64,000 bases of DNA from Vigna angularis (Eukaryota > Streptophyta > Magnoliopsida > Fabales > Fabaceae), in assembly GCF_016808095.1 (NCBI RefSeq), contig NC_068977.1, positions 25,321,364-25,385,363 on the forward strand. Reading direction: 5' to 3'. Positions 33,531-45,114 of the stretch are shown piece after piece. The notes beneath the pieces were generated by a model, which searched no databases, was not told the DNA's origin, and saw only the letters and a list, made by a program, of their open reading frames with translations. Position 1 is the stretch's first letter. Every line of letters starts with the position of its first letter. The position numbers and the translations under genes are program-made.

Positions 33531-34543
33531 GGCAGTTGCTCCCTCCATCACCAACGAATGCTTCCTATACCACTCCATACCAATTTTGCCCTTCTCTAAA
33601 ATGGATGTCAACATCCGTTTCACCTTCAACGGATATTGACATCCGTCCGTTCATATATTTTATATTTTAATTTATTTATTTTATTTAAAAAGAAAAAAAA
33701 TCTTCAACGGATGTGGCAACATCCGTTAACGGATTGCCACATCCGTTCTAATAATGTTTTTAAAACTATTTGATTATTATTTAAATATTAATATATAAAA
33801 TAAATTAATAATTATTATTTTATTAAATAAAATAAAATTAATTCATAAATAATTAAGTAATACTTTTAAATTAATTAAATAATATTTATATATTAATTTA
33901 AAATATAATAAATTAAAAACTAAAAATTTAAAAAGAAAAAACTTCATGTTACAACATCCGTTTTAATAAATTTTTAAAAACTATTTTATTATTTAAATAA
34001 TAATACATAAATTAAATTAATAATAATTATTTTATTAAATAAAATAAAATTAATTTATAATTAATTAAATAATAATTTTAACAAAATTAAATAATATTTA
34101 TATATTAATTTAAAATATAATAAAATAAAAAACTAAAAACTTTAAAAAGAAAAAAACTTCACGGATTTTTAATAAATTTTTAAAAAGTATTTTAATTATT
34201 ATTTAAAATAATAATATATAAATTAAATTAATAATTATTATTTTATTAAATAAAATAAAATTAATTTATAAATAATTAAGTAATAATTTTAATAAAATAA
34301 AATAAAATTAATTTATAAATAATTAAATAAAATTTATATATTAATTTAAAAACTTAAAAAAAAAAAAAAACTAAACGGATGTGGCACATCCGTTGAAGAA
34401 TTTTTTCTTCAACGGATGTCGACATCCGTTCAAGAAAAAAGGAGGAGGTCTAGAATATTTTAAAGTATAAAGGATAGTTTTGGAATTTAAAAAAAGTGGG
34501 GTGGTGTAGGAAGCAATGTGTGGTGGTGTAGGGAGTAACCCCC
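33531..34543. mobile_element. MULE-like non-autonomous element with 9-bp TSD
   Basis: The ends GGCAGTTGCTCCCTCCATC and, on the other strand, GGGGGTTACTCCCTACACC form imperfect inverted repeats of about 70 bp. aagaaactt flanks both sides (33522-33530 and 34544-34552). The interior is very AT-rich, with A/T-block units repeated two to three times (33680-34340), bordered by inverted CGGATGT/ACATCCG clusters at 33600-33755 and 34375-34430. No protein. Confidence 0.8.
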
Positions 34544-34552
34544 AAGAAACTT

Positions 34553-35429
34553 TTAAAGAAAATAAATGTGATAAAACTTCTTCGATTATCTTTCTCCAAA
34601 TCCAAGTAAAGTAGCTCTTTTCTCCAAATCACAACCCTTTCGATCTTAAACAATAATTCCATTTCGTCTCACACCTATAATCCAGATTTCCTCTACCAAA
34701 AATTAAACAAATAATTAATTTCGCCAAAAGTAAAAACAACAAAACATAAATAATAATAAATAGTGAATGACAAATTAAAATTTGATGTTATTGATTTTTT
34801 TAACTAAATAATATCTGGATAATCAGTAACAATAATTATGATGTATTAATATAAAAACATATTTGTATATACAATCGTTTATGTTTATACAAATTTTGGC
34901 TTTAAATGTGTTTTTTTAGATTTGAAATACATTCTGATTTTTATTTGTTATGTAATAAAAAATTATTTTTTGTTTCCTATCTCTTTTTTATATATTTTCT
35001 TGTTCGGTAAGTATTTTGTGAAATATTTATGGATTTTCTTTATGTTCAAGATATTTATTTTTTGGCAAATCTTTTCTACTAAATGGTGATATGTCAATTA
35101 GCAAACTAACTAATAACTGTCGTGAAATAAAAAATAAGAAAAACAAAGATAAAAGCAATATTATAGATGAATACACGTGGAGAGAAAAACATTTTTAAAT
35201 TTAAAATCTTTTAGTTACTTTTTGTGCTTTTTAAGATTCTATTTACAATAATAATATGATCGATAATTATTTATATATTGATAGTTAAAAAAACGGCAAT
35301 TTACCATAAAAATGCCTTCAATATTGATCTTAATATCACATATCGTTAAAATTGTTTATTAAAATAATAATAGTAATAAAGAAAAAATATTAAGTTTGTA
35401 ACATAAGGTTAAAATATATTACCTGATAT
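34553..35429. other. AT-rich spacer without a gene
   Basis: Nothing recognisable. It forms the downstream flank of the RLP pseudogene. Confidence 0.5.
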
Positions 35430-38298
35430 GTTGTGTGTAATCTCTAAAAAACTTTCACTACTGTCATGACATAGAGGCTGTCTGATAAATTACTTAAGAA
35501 TTGGAAATATGCATGACGCCAAGAACGTATTATTAAGATTGAGCCAAACACTCCCCAAAAGCTTATAACAAATCTAATTGTCATACTTATATAATATTTA
35601 CGATTGAAAATCAAATTATCATCAGATAGGTTGAAAATCCCCAAAAGTTTTTTATGCATTTAGGAATTTCACCAGATAGGTTGTTTTGTGAGAGATCTAA
35701 GAGTTGAATGCTTTTTAGATAACAAACTTGTAACGGTAAACTCCCACGGAAATAGTTGCTTCTTAAGATTAAAAATTGCAACTGCGATAATTTGTTTCCT
35801 ATCCAATTTGGGATAGATCCTGATAATCTATTTTCTGCTATGTCTATCATCACTAATTGTGTGCAATTTTTCAAGATGGAAGGGATTTTACCGGTTAAGT
35901 TATTGCTTCTCAATAACAAAACTTGAAGTTCAAGGAGTGATCCCATTGAAGAGGGAATATCTCCTATAAATTTGTTCTGACTCATATTTAAGTAAGTCAA
36001 TGATTTGAAATGGGTCCAACAGTCTGGAATTTGTCCAGAAAACATATTATTTGATAGGTCTAATTGGTATAATGATTCAGCTACACCACTAGAGCATAAA
36101 AACGAAAAAGAATTTGAGAATTTATTGTTTGATAGATCAAGAATCACTGAGCCTCATAAAAATGACGGAACAGGACCTTCAAATTGATTTGATGCAAGAT
36201 TAAGCAAAAGAGAATAATAATGATTCTCTATTGGCAAATTTGGAATTGTACCTTGTAAATTATTGGATGAAATATCAAAACTCCTCCAATTTGACAATCG
36301 AAATTTGGTCCAAAACCATTTTGGAACAGTACCTGATATTCCATTATTTGAAATGTCAAGGTTTCTAAATTCGTTTTGTTTTTCTAACCATTTGGGAAAT
36401 AATGAACCAAGCTTGCAAGACCTCAATTTAATATGATGCAATTGAAAAGGCGGAGTCCAATTTTGACTAAATTCTAACGTCAATGAGTTATTTGACAACA
36501 TCAATATCTTTAACTTTGTCATATTATAAAAATGAGAGTCAGTTAACACACCTTTCAAAGAGTTTGACATCAACGATAATTCCTCAAGTTCCGATGGAAA
36601 TCGAAGATCTTCAGAAATTGTCCCATTTAGCATGTTATTATCAAGGTGCAATCTTTTTAATGATGGCAACAATTTGAGAGTGTTAGGCAAAGTACCGCTA
36701 ATTTGATTGATACTGAGATCCAACGTTTCCAACTTTGCAAATATTGAGAAATCAGGTAATGTGCCATTGACTTTATTTTGACCAAGATATATTTCTCGTA
36801 ATGAGTATCTAGAACATCCAGACAAATGATTAAATATCACTGTGAGATCTTCACTCAACTTGTTGAAAGATAAATGCAATAACTCCAAAGTACATGTGCT
36901 CCCAAATGATTTTGGAACACCACCTTCTAAAGAGTTAGACACAATTAACAACTGCTCCAAATGAGATGGCAATCTAGTGCCTTCAGGTATCTTCCCACTC
37001 AATAGATTATAAGAAAGATCCAACTTTTTTAAATTTGAAAATGCTGAAAGGTCAGGTACAGAGCCTCTGATTTGATTGTTTCTCAAACACAATTGTTGTA
37101 ATGAGTATCTAACACAACCACTAGACAAATTATGAAGAATTGACGAAAGGTCTTCGGTCATATTGTTTTCAAACATGTATAATGAACGTAGGGTGCATAT
37201 ATTCATGAATGATTTCAAATCTTCACCCTTGAACACATTATAGGAGAGGTCAAGGTGCTCAAGCGAATTCATGGCCAAGCCAAAATGATTTGATGTCGAA
37301 CCCTTCAAGAGGTTACCATTAAGGTCAAGCTCAACAAGGTTGGAAGTGGTGTTTGACAGCCACTGGAATATCATCGGTTGTGTGAAGGAGTTTCCAGAAA
37401 GATCAAGGACAGAAAGGGAAGTAGAAAAATTGAAGTTGCAAGGGTTGAATGAAAGGAGAAAATGATCGGAAAGGCCACATTCAGATAAACTGAGTTCTCT
37501 TAATTTTGGTAGCTTGGCAATGGTTCGAAGGTAGCTAGGAGAACTGTAAAAATTAGATATGGAATTGAAGGAAAGATGGGTTAAAGAATTAAGATTAGAT
37601 AACCATTGATCACTACTGACAATTTTGAGAGCACTATCGTATCCTCCAAGATAGAGTTTATGCAAATTTGAAAGGTTTCCTAGTTGGGAAGGAATGCATC
37701 CTTCAAAAAAATTGCGACTGAGATCAAGATACTGCAGTCGAGAGAGATTTCCAAGTTCACGAGGGATTAAACCCTCCAAATAATAATTTCTTGCAACATT
37801 CAAATATTTCAAATGAGAAAGAGAACTTATCTGACTTGGAATTTGTCCGCCAAAATTACATGAAGAGAGATCAAGATATCTCAAGTTGGTAAGAGAGCCA
37901 AGAAACTCTGGAATATTAGTGTCTGTAAAATCATTTAAACTGAGGTTCAAATACTGTAAGTGTCGCAACTCCATTAACGACTTGTGGATCTCTCCACTGA
38001 TGTAACGCCGAGAGACTTTATAAATACCAGAAAGAGAAAGATATGGATAATGATACTGTCCAGGAAGGTGGATGCTTATAATATGAGCGGTAAGGTTGGT
38101 GCAGCGAATCCCCTCCCATTGGCAACAGTCGGGAGTGGTCCAAGATGAGAGCATGCCGAAGTCATCAACAATGGCAGCCTTGAATTGAAGGAGTGCATCC
38201 CTCTCCTTTGGAATGCATCGGATGTGGTGTTGTCCATAAGCAGCCTGCAACACCACACTCAGCACAAACATAAACATAATCACTTTGAGAATATTCAT
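35430..38298 (-). pseudogene. LRR receptor-like protein (RLP), nearly full-length but broken
   Basis: The 714-codon frame 36154-38298 has a signal peptide (residues 1-22, hydrophobic, ending AAYG), an LRRNT cap (about 28-75, CIPKERDALLQFK and CCQWEGIRC), then more than 20 LRRs. A TGA at 36154-36156 stops it, and the same frame continues to 35611 with more LRRs (VILDLSNNKFS to LSGEIPKCIKN); the stop lies where relatives carry a charged residue, compatible with CGA to TGA. At about 35640 the frame jumps by a deletion into the membrane and tail segment (YYISMTIRFVISFWGVFG, SWRHAYFQFLSNLSD), so the last LRRs, cap and acidic linker are gone. Those missing parts resemble what survives at 20360-20767. 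Intact RLPs are plasma-membrane receptors without a kinase. A TATA box and normal start suggest late inactivation. Confidence 0.9.
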
Positions 38299-38375
38299 GA
38301 TGATGAAATAGAGAGAGTGAATAGTATAGAATTAGATTGATATGTGTTCTGAATTAAGCACTCCCAATACCCTCA

Positions 38376-38382
38376 TTTATAC
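38376..38382 (-). promoter_or_regulatory. TATA box of the RLP pseudogene
   Basis: The minus strand reads GAGTATAAATGAGG about 78 bases upstream of the ATG at 38298, a normal plant TATA position. Confidence 0.6.
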
Positions 38383-39005
38383 TCACCAACTCTTTAATTA
38401 CCTATCCTTTCACTCTGTCTTTCCCTTACTTTATTCTACGTCGTTGTCGTCGTTTTTGTCTGTTTCCATTTCTTTTATTCATCATATCAACTAATTTTTG
38501 TGGTCCATAAATAATGTAGTAAAACAACCCTTATTTTATTTATAAGTATGACTCACTAAGTTACTTTGGCAATTCAGTTTATTTTGTTTTCAGTTTATTT
38601 TGTTTTTCTGCTTAAATAATAAAAAAATTAATGACATACAGCCTCGAGGCAACATTTGACACCAAAGAGAGAGAAAGTAAAAAGAGTCTTCTGGAAGCTG
38701 GAAAGAAGGAGTCCGAAGCTCACTTACGGTGCACATCCATGGTTTCAGAAAGAGATAAAAGAAACAAAGTGGGACAAGGTCTTCGGCAAAGGTAAGAGAG
38801 AAAACTCAAGCTTTTATTATTCTGTTATGAATTATTGTTATTCTGTTATGAATTATTGTTTTGTATTACATTATGAAAAGAGAGGGGAACTCTATTTATA
38901 GAGTTCATGGGAAAGGGAAAAAATAGTAAAACCTAGCTTAACTAAATAAAAGGATTATTTAGTTCCAATTAATAGCCTCCCCTCAAGCTGGATTGTGTAT
39001 GCTCA

Positions 39006-41675
39006 CTAGTCCAACTTGGAAATGATGGATCGGAACCGAACACGATGAGGAAACTTCGTAAAGATGTCAGCTACCTGTTCATCGGAACAAACTGGAAGGA
39101 CACGTAGAAGATTAGCCTGTATCTTCTCTCGAACAACATGGCAGTCGAGTTCTATGTGTTTTGTCCTTTCGTGAAAGCTCTGGTTATGAGCTATGTGTCT
39201 TGCTGATTTGTTGTCGTAGTAGAGAGCAGGAGTTCCAACTTCTTGAACTTGAAGATCTTGAAGAAGATAATAAATCCATTGTATTTCGCATACAATGGCT
39301 GCAAGAGCACGATATTCTGCTTTGGTAGAAGATCTGGAGACAGTGCTCTGGTTCTTAGATTTCCACGAGATGAGTGATGAACAAAGGAAAATACAAAAAC
39401 CTGTAGTAGACCTTCTAGTATTGGGGCATGTTGCGCAATCAGAGTCACGGAAGGCTTTTAAGTGCATTGGAGAATCGGCTGCAAAGAATAATCCCTCCGA
39501 AGGCTTAGATTTTATGTACCTAAGAACATGTTGTGCAGCCCGATAATGATAGTTAGTGGGAGATTGCATAAATTGACTTAATAAATTAATAAAAACATAA
39601 ATCAGGTCTAGATTTGGTAAGATAAAGCAACTTCCCTATCAGCCTTCGATAAGAGCCAGGATCATCCAAGTAGCTGTCCATTTTATACAGTGAGCTTGTA
39701 TCACTCAGAAATGGGGTAGAACAAGGCTTGCATCCTAGCTCCTGTTTCCTCAAGGATGTCCAGAGCATATTTCCTCTGACACAAATGAATTCCTTTCTTA
39801 TATCTGGCCACCTCCAAACCTAGGAAGTATTTAAGTTCCCCTAGATTCTTTATTTGGAATCTGTTATGCAAAAGATCCTTTATATGATTGATTTCTGTCA
39901 TGGAATTTCCTGCCAATATAATGTCATCTACATAGACAGTACGACTGTGAAATTTGTAGGTGTCCTTTTGATAAAAAGTGAGTGGTCAGATTTTGATTGA
40001 ATATAATTGACAGAAGTAAGAAAGGTGAATAATTTTTCAAACCATTACCTGCTGGCTTGTTTTAGACCATATAGTGACTTAGTAAGCCTGCAAACATGAC
40101 CCTTTTTATGGACATTAAGGTCAGGTGGTGGCTCCATGTAAACTTCTTCATTTAGATCTCCATGTAGGAAGGCATTATCCAAATCAAGTTGATGTAGAAA
40201 CTAGTTATTTGAGGCTGCAAGAGCAATGAGTAATCTAACAGTAGTTAGCTTGGCAATAGGAGAAAAAGTGTCCAAATAGTCTATCCCTTCTTGTTGGGTA
40301 TAGCCTTTTGCTACTAGGCGAGCCTTATATCTTTCTATAGTGCCATGAACCTTGTATTTAGTCTTGTATACCCATCTACAACCAATGGGGGTTTTTCTTG
40401 GAGGTAGTTGTGTTAGAAACCAGGTATTATTTTCCTGTAATGCTTTGATCTCTCTTTGCATAGCCTCTGCCCACTCACTCATGTTTTTGGCTTCATTGTA
40501 AGAGTGAGGTTTAATATTTGCATTGATGGCCATAGAGTACTTCAAGTGGTTTTCTGACAAAGAATCATAAGACAATAGATCAGAAATGGGATAGGGGGTT
40601 TTGAGGTTGTTTTTTATAGATAGGGATTGATTCACCTGATGTACATAGTCACTTAGATACCTTGGAGCCCTTCTAACTCTGTTAGATCTCCTACAACTGT
40701 GGCTTTCTTCACTATCAGCAGCGCTATCATTGTTATCCGTGTCAGTGGTAGCCTGTTGTGTCTTCCCTTGATTATTGGCTTCCATTTTAACAAGTCTCTC
40801 ATCATCAACAAAGTTATAGCCGTCTAGGAGATCATTGAGAAAAGTAGTTTTGTTTGCTTCTTGGTCATTAACTTCTTTGTTGTTTTGTTGGTCTTTAGAA
40901 GGGAAAATGTCTTCATAAAAGACAACATTTCTACTTACGAACAATTCTCTAGTGTTGATGTCAAGAACAATGTAGCCCTTGATACCACTCTTGTAACCAA
41001 GGAAAATTCCTTTTCTAGCTCTTGGGTCAAGCTTATTTCTACTATTTTCAAGAGTGGAAGCAAAGCATAGGAACCCAAAGGTTTTTAAATTCAAATAAGT
41101 GGGAGGAATATTATAAACAAGGTCATGGGGAGTTCTATTATTAAGAATGGGGGAAGGTAACCTGTTTATTAGGTAGACAGCGTGACTGATAGCATAAGAC
41201 CAATAGGCATTGGGCACATTAGATTGAAACAGAAGCTGCGGGTCACATTAAGGATGTGTTGATGTTTGCGCTTTACAATAGAATTTTGTTCAGGAGTTTC
41301 AACACAACTTGTTTGGTGGTTGATGCCATATAAATCATACAAGTTCACACAATTGAACTCAGGTCCATTATCTGACCTAACAGTTTTAATCATTTTATCA
41401 AATTGGTTTTTAACTTTCACAATAAAATTCTGCAATAGGTCTCTAGCTTTCCCTTTATTGTAAATTAAAAATACCCAGGTATGTCTGCTATAGTCATCAA
41501 CTATAGTAAGAAAATATTTATGGCCATGAATAGAAGAAATTGAGAGGGGACCCCATATATCACAGTGAAGCATTTCAAAACATTCAGTGGATAAAGAAAC
41601 ACTTTTAGGAAAAGGCAATTTATGTTGTTTAGCATAGTGACAAGTATCACAAACAACATCAGGACTCATTTGCAC
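39006..41675 (-). pseudogene. copia 1 pol (integrase, reverse transcriptase, RNase H)
   Basis: In order on the minus strand: integrase core at 41675-41169 (CDTCHYAKQHKLPFP, DIWGPLSI, DDYSRHTWVFLI, VRSDNGPEF), integrase C-terminus and start of reverse transcriptase at 41217-40201 (ARKGIFLGYKSG, RWVYKTKYKVHGTIERYKAR), mid reverse transcriptase at 39916-39701 (GELKYFLGLEVARYKKG) and RNase H at 39569-39006 (STTGFCIFL, SRSSTKAEYRALA, VADIFTK). Frameshifts occur near 41200, 40200 and 39700, and the YVDD-type catalytic segment lies in the broken part at 39920-40200. Not functional. Confidence 0.9.
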
Positions 41676-42212
41676 ATAAGGGAAATTTTCACATATCTAT
41701 TTTATAGTCTTGTGTCCATGATGGCCTAACCTATAGTGCCACAAATTTACATCAACACGTTTATAAGAAAAAATAGAATTTGAGACAAAATCTTGGTTCG
41801 GATTTGGAAAAGCTTGTAGGTAATATAGGCCTTTGTAGGGATTAGCACATCCAATCATCTTCAATGTAGAATTCTCCCTTATCTGACAAACCTCAAAAGA
41901 AAAAGTTAGATTGCAGTTTAAGTCTTTTATACGACTTTGGACAGAAATTAGATTAAAAGAAAAATCAAGAATATATAGGACATTAAAAATAACAAAATCT
42001 TTAAAGAATTGAATAGTGCCTGCATGTTTAGCAGTGATAACAGAGTTATTTGGAAGTCTAACAGAAATGGGCTTAATTTTATAAAAGGTGACAAAGTTCC
42101 TTTTCTCATGGGCACATGATCAATGGCCCTAGTGTCAATAATCCGAGAAAGGGTACCTTGTTTGTCTTCTATGCTATTTCTCTACATCTGGTTGACCTTA
42201 TGAGTGGGTTCA

Positions 42213-43308
42213 TCAACTTTTTCTATCATTCTGAGAAGCTTTTGCATCTGTTCTGGGTAAAGGAGTTGAAGGCAGCATTGATGCTGCCTTGATGAGTGGA
42301 ATGAACACTCTCTGGGCCAGAACTGCTCTGGCAGACACTGGCTGAATTCCAGTCCCCCTTTTTGTCTTGATTATTGTCATTTTTCTTGTACCAAGGTGGG
42401 TAACCGTGTTTGGAATAACACTCATCCACAATGTGATTCATTTTGTTGGAGTAGGAGCATTATTTTCCATAGTTAGGATTCCTTCCTCTTCCTCTCCCTT
42501 GGCCACGTGATCCAGCACCATGTCCTTGGTTTTTCCAGGTCTGGTCAGGTCTCCAATTGCTGTTTTTGTCAGCAGCATTGGCTAGAATTTTGATTTCAGC
42601 AGATTGGTGCTAGGTTACAGTGCCAATATCTTGTCTTTCTTGTCTCTCTTGATGTATGATGAGGAAGAAAACACGATTGATATTGGGAAGGGGATCCATT
42701 AAGAGGATTTGAGTTCTTACAGTGGTATAGGTATCATTCAGCCCCTTTAAAAAACATATAATGTGTTCTATTTCTCTGTATTTCAGAGAAACTTTTGAGA
42801 GCTCACAATTGCAAGGGATGTCACATGTACAACTAGGTATGGGTCTAAGGGATTCCAATTCTTCCCAGAGAATCTTTAAATTTGTAAAAAATTGACTAAC
42901 ACTCCTTTCTTCCTGTTTGATTGAATGAATGTCTTGACGTAAATCAGAAATTTTAAAGTAGGCACCTTCAGAGAATCTTTCCTTCAATTCATCCCATAAT
43001 TCTTTAGCCTCTTCAACATATATCACACTTTTTGCAATCTGTGGAGAAATTTTTTTTATAATTTAGGAAAGAACCATCATGTTGCATCTTTCCCATGCAT
43101 CTAATAAAACTTCACTTCTTTGCGATTCTTGATTGACCCATCAATGAACTTGATTTTGTTCTTGGAGAAGAGCCCTTCTCATGCTTCTGCTCCAAGAAGA
43201 GTAATTAGTGTCACTTAGGATTTGAGATATGAGAGTGAGACCTGGATTCTCCCCAAGATGTAGATAAAAAGGACTAGCCGGATTGGTGGATTGATCCATG
43301 TGATCCAT
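42213..43308 (-). pseudogene. copia 1 gag (capsid and zinc knuckle)
   Basis: From the ATG at 43308 (MDHMDQSTNPASPFYLHLGE) the frame shows the Retrotran_gag_3 pattern NYSSWSRSMRRAL. After a break near 43030-43140 it continues with the capsid core (AKELWDELKERFSEG, SVSQFFTNLKILWEELES) to 42610. A cysteine/histidine knuckle follows at about 42370-42470 (VDECYSKHGYPPWYK). Capsid packs the element RNA; the breaks mean no intact product. Confidence 0.85.
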
Positions 43309-43808
43309 TGTAGCAAGAAGCAAGAAGAGTCCAAGAAACACACCAAGAAACAATCAGGAATGAATTCTGGGCAGCGAAAACAAAGGGGTTCAAGAAATAC
43401 GTTGTGCTCTTGATACCATATTAAGATAAGGCCCAAAGCCTTATAACCCAAGTCCAAAACGCAAGGCTGAGAGATAAAAATATCTCATGTAAAAGCTACG
43501 ACCTCGAGGCAACATTTGACAGCAAAGAGAGAGAAAGTAAAAAGAGTCTTCTAGAAGTTGAAAAGAAGGAGCCCGAAGCTCACTTGCGGTACACATCCAT
43601 GGTTTCAGAAAGAGATAAAAGAAACAAAGTTGGATAAGGTCTTCGGCAAAGGTAAGAAGAAAACTCAAGCTTTTATTATTCTGTTATGAATTATTGTTCT
43701 GTATTACATTCTGAAAAGAAAGGGAAACTCTATTTATAGAGTTCATGGGAAAGGAGAAAAATAGTAAAACCTAGCTTAACTAAATAAACTGATTATTTAG
43801 TCCCAATA

Positions 43809-43957
43809 GCATGCAAGATTTCAATAATATCAATTGACTTCGAATAATTTTTCAATAAATCAATTAATGCATGCAAGATGGTTAATTTTTCTTAACGCAT
43901 AGAAAGAGTCCAAATTATTACAATTTAATAGTTTTATATTATTTATTCTTATATAGA
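43809..43957. repeat. RLP-flanking block, partial copy of 21311-21452
   Basis: Shares GATGGTTAATTTTTCTTAACG, interrupted by a few changes, and CAATTTAATAGTTT with 21385-21440 and 47765-47820. A CACTA element is inserted at its end, as in the 21-kb copy, though not at the same base. Confidence 0.6.
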
Positions 43958-45110
43958 CACTAGTAAAAAAAAAGGGATTAGAAAGCGCAATATACACTTC
44001 GGTTTAAGGGCACTACTAACTCGGTTCTAGGCGAAACCGAGGCATACAACTCCTGCCACCTAGACCTGCCAATTGCTACTAACTCGGTTCTGATGAAAAT
44101 CGAGGCATGATGTGGTCCTACTAACTCTTCATTTCTTTGATCTTTTTCATTTCCACAGCCCAACATCTTCTTCTTCCCTCGTGCTCTCACTTCTTCTCTG
44201 TCTGTGCTCTCCCATTCTTCCTCTCTATTCTCTCCCATTCTTCCCCTCTCTCGCTGTTGTAGCCTCCGCCGCTGTTGCCTCCGCCGCTCTAGATCTACCG
44301 CTCCACATCGCCATCGCCAATCCGTTCCAGATCGGCGAGCCCTCCGTCGTTGCTGCCTCCGTCATTGTTGCCTCCGCCATTGCTGCCTCCGCCGCTACTG
44401 CCTCCGCCGCTGTAGATCCACCGCTCCAGATCGCCATCGCCAAGCCGCTCCAGATGGTCAAGGCGCTCCAGATCGGCGAGCCCTCCGTTGTTGCCTCCAC
44501 CATTCTTCCCCTCTGTATCTTCATCTTCATCCACCGCTCCAGATCCACCGCGAGTCACCGCTACCCTCTCACCCCTTAATGAAATGTCGCCACCGCCCTA
44601 GACCGACAATCTTCCTCAAGCCGTTGAAGCCCTGTGTGATTGGAAATCCTCAGGGAGCTTCCTGGTTCATTGCAGAAGGTGTTCATCTGCAATAAAGATG
44701 AAGTTTAACAATGTTAGATCTGTGAAATTTTGTAGATTTTGGCATTGTTCTTGAGCCCAGGCCAGTGAAGACTCACAATCACAAGCACTTTGGGTTTCTG
44801 AAATTGGGAAATGTTAGGTCTGTTTTGATCTCGGATTGGGATTGGGATTGGGATTTTCCGGTTGCGTGAAAAACAATGACTTGCACCACTCCGTTTCTGG
44901 TTGCGTACTGAAAAACATGTTGCATGTGAAAAAAAAAAGGATACTGCCTCGGTTATCTAAGAACCGAGGCATATTCCTGTCTAGTTTTATCTCAGTCCAT
45001 GATCGAGGCATAAAGTCTATCCTTTTTACCTAGTCCACATATGCCTCGGTTGCAAAACCGATGCCAATAATAAAAAATAACCAGTGTCTTTTCTTCTTAT
45101 TGTACTAGTA
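43958..45110. mobile_element. Non-autonomous CACTA element C, 3-bp TSD
   Basis: Starts CACTAGTAAAAAAAAAGG and ends TTATTGTACTAGTA (last base changed from G), flanked by aga at 43955-43957 and 45111-45113. Subterminal TCGGTT/AACCGAGGCAT repeats occur at 44000-44110 and 44945-45065. The interior (44225-44560) is a GCC-triplet-rich stretch that opens frames on both strands; these are low complexity. Family of elements A and B. Confidence 0.88.
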
Positions 45111-45114
45111 AGAG

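Larger units (their letters stand above)
38640..43808 (-). mobile_element. Ty1-copia retrotransposon, near full length, inactive
   Basis: Direct repeats at 38640-38971 (3' LTR, about 80 bp of its outer end missing) and 43422-43808 (5' LTR) share long identical runs such as GAGGCAACATTTGAC and AACCTAGCTTAACTAAATAA. Next to the 5' LTR the minus strand has a TGGTATCAAGAGC primer site (about 43409-43421). Next to the 3' LTR it has a GAGGGGAGGC polypurine tract (38975-38984). Between them, gag, integrase, reverse transcriptase and RNase H lie in copia order on the minus strand, with several frame breaks. It sits about 340 bp upstream of the RLP start. Confidence 0.92.

Noticed and set aside
44204..44695. 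Ala/Ser- and Arg-rich frames on both strands
   Set aside because: They follow a GCC-triplet-rich tract inside a non-autonomous CACTA; low complexity, open on both strands.
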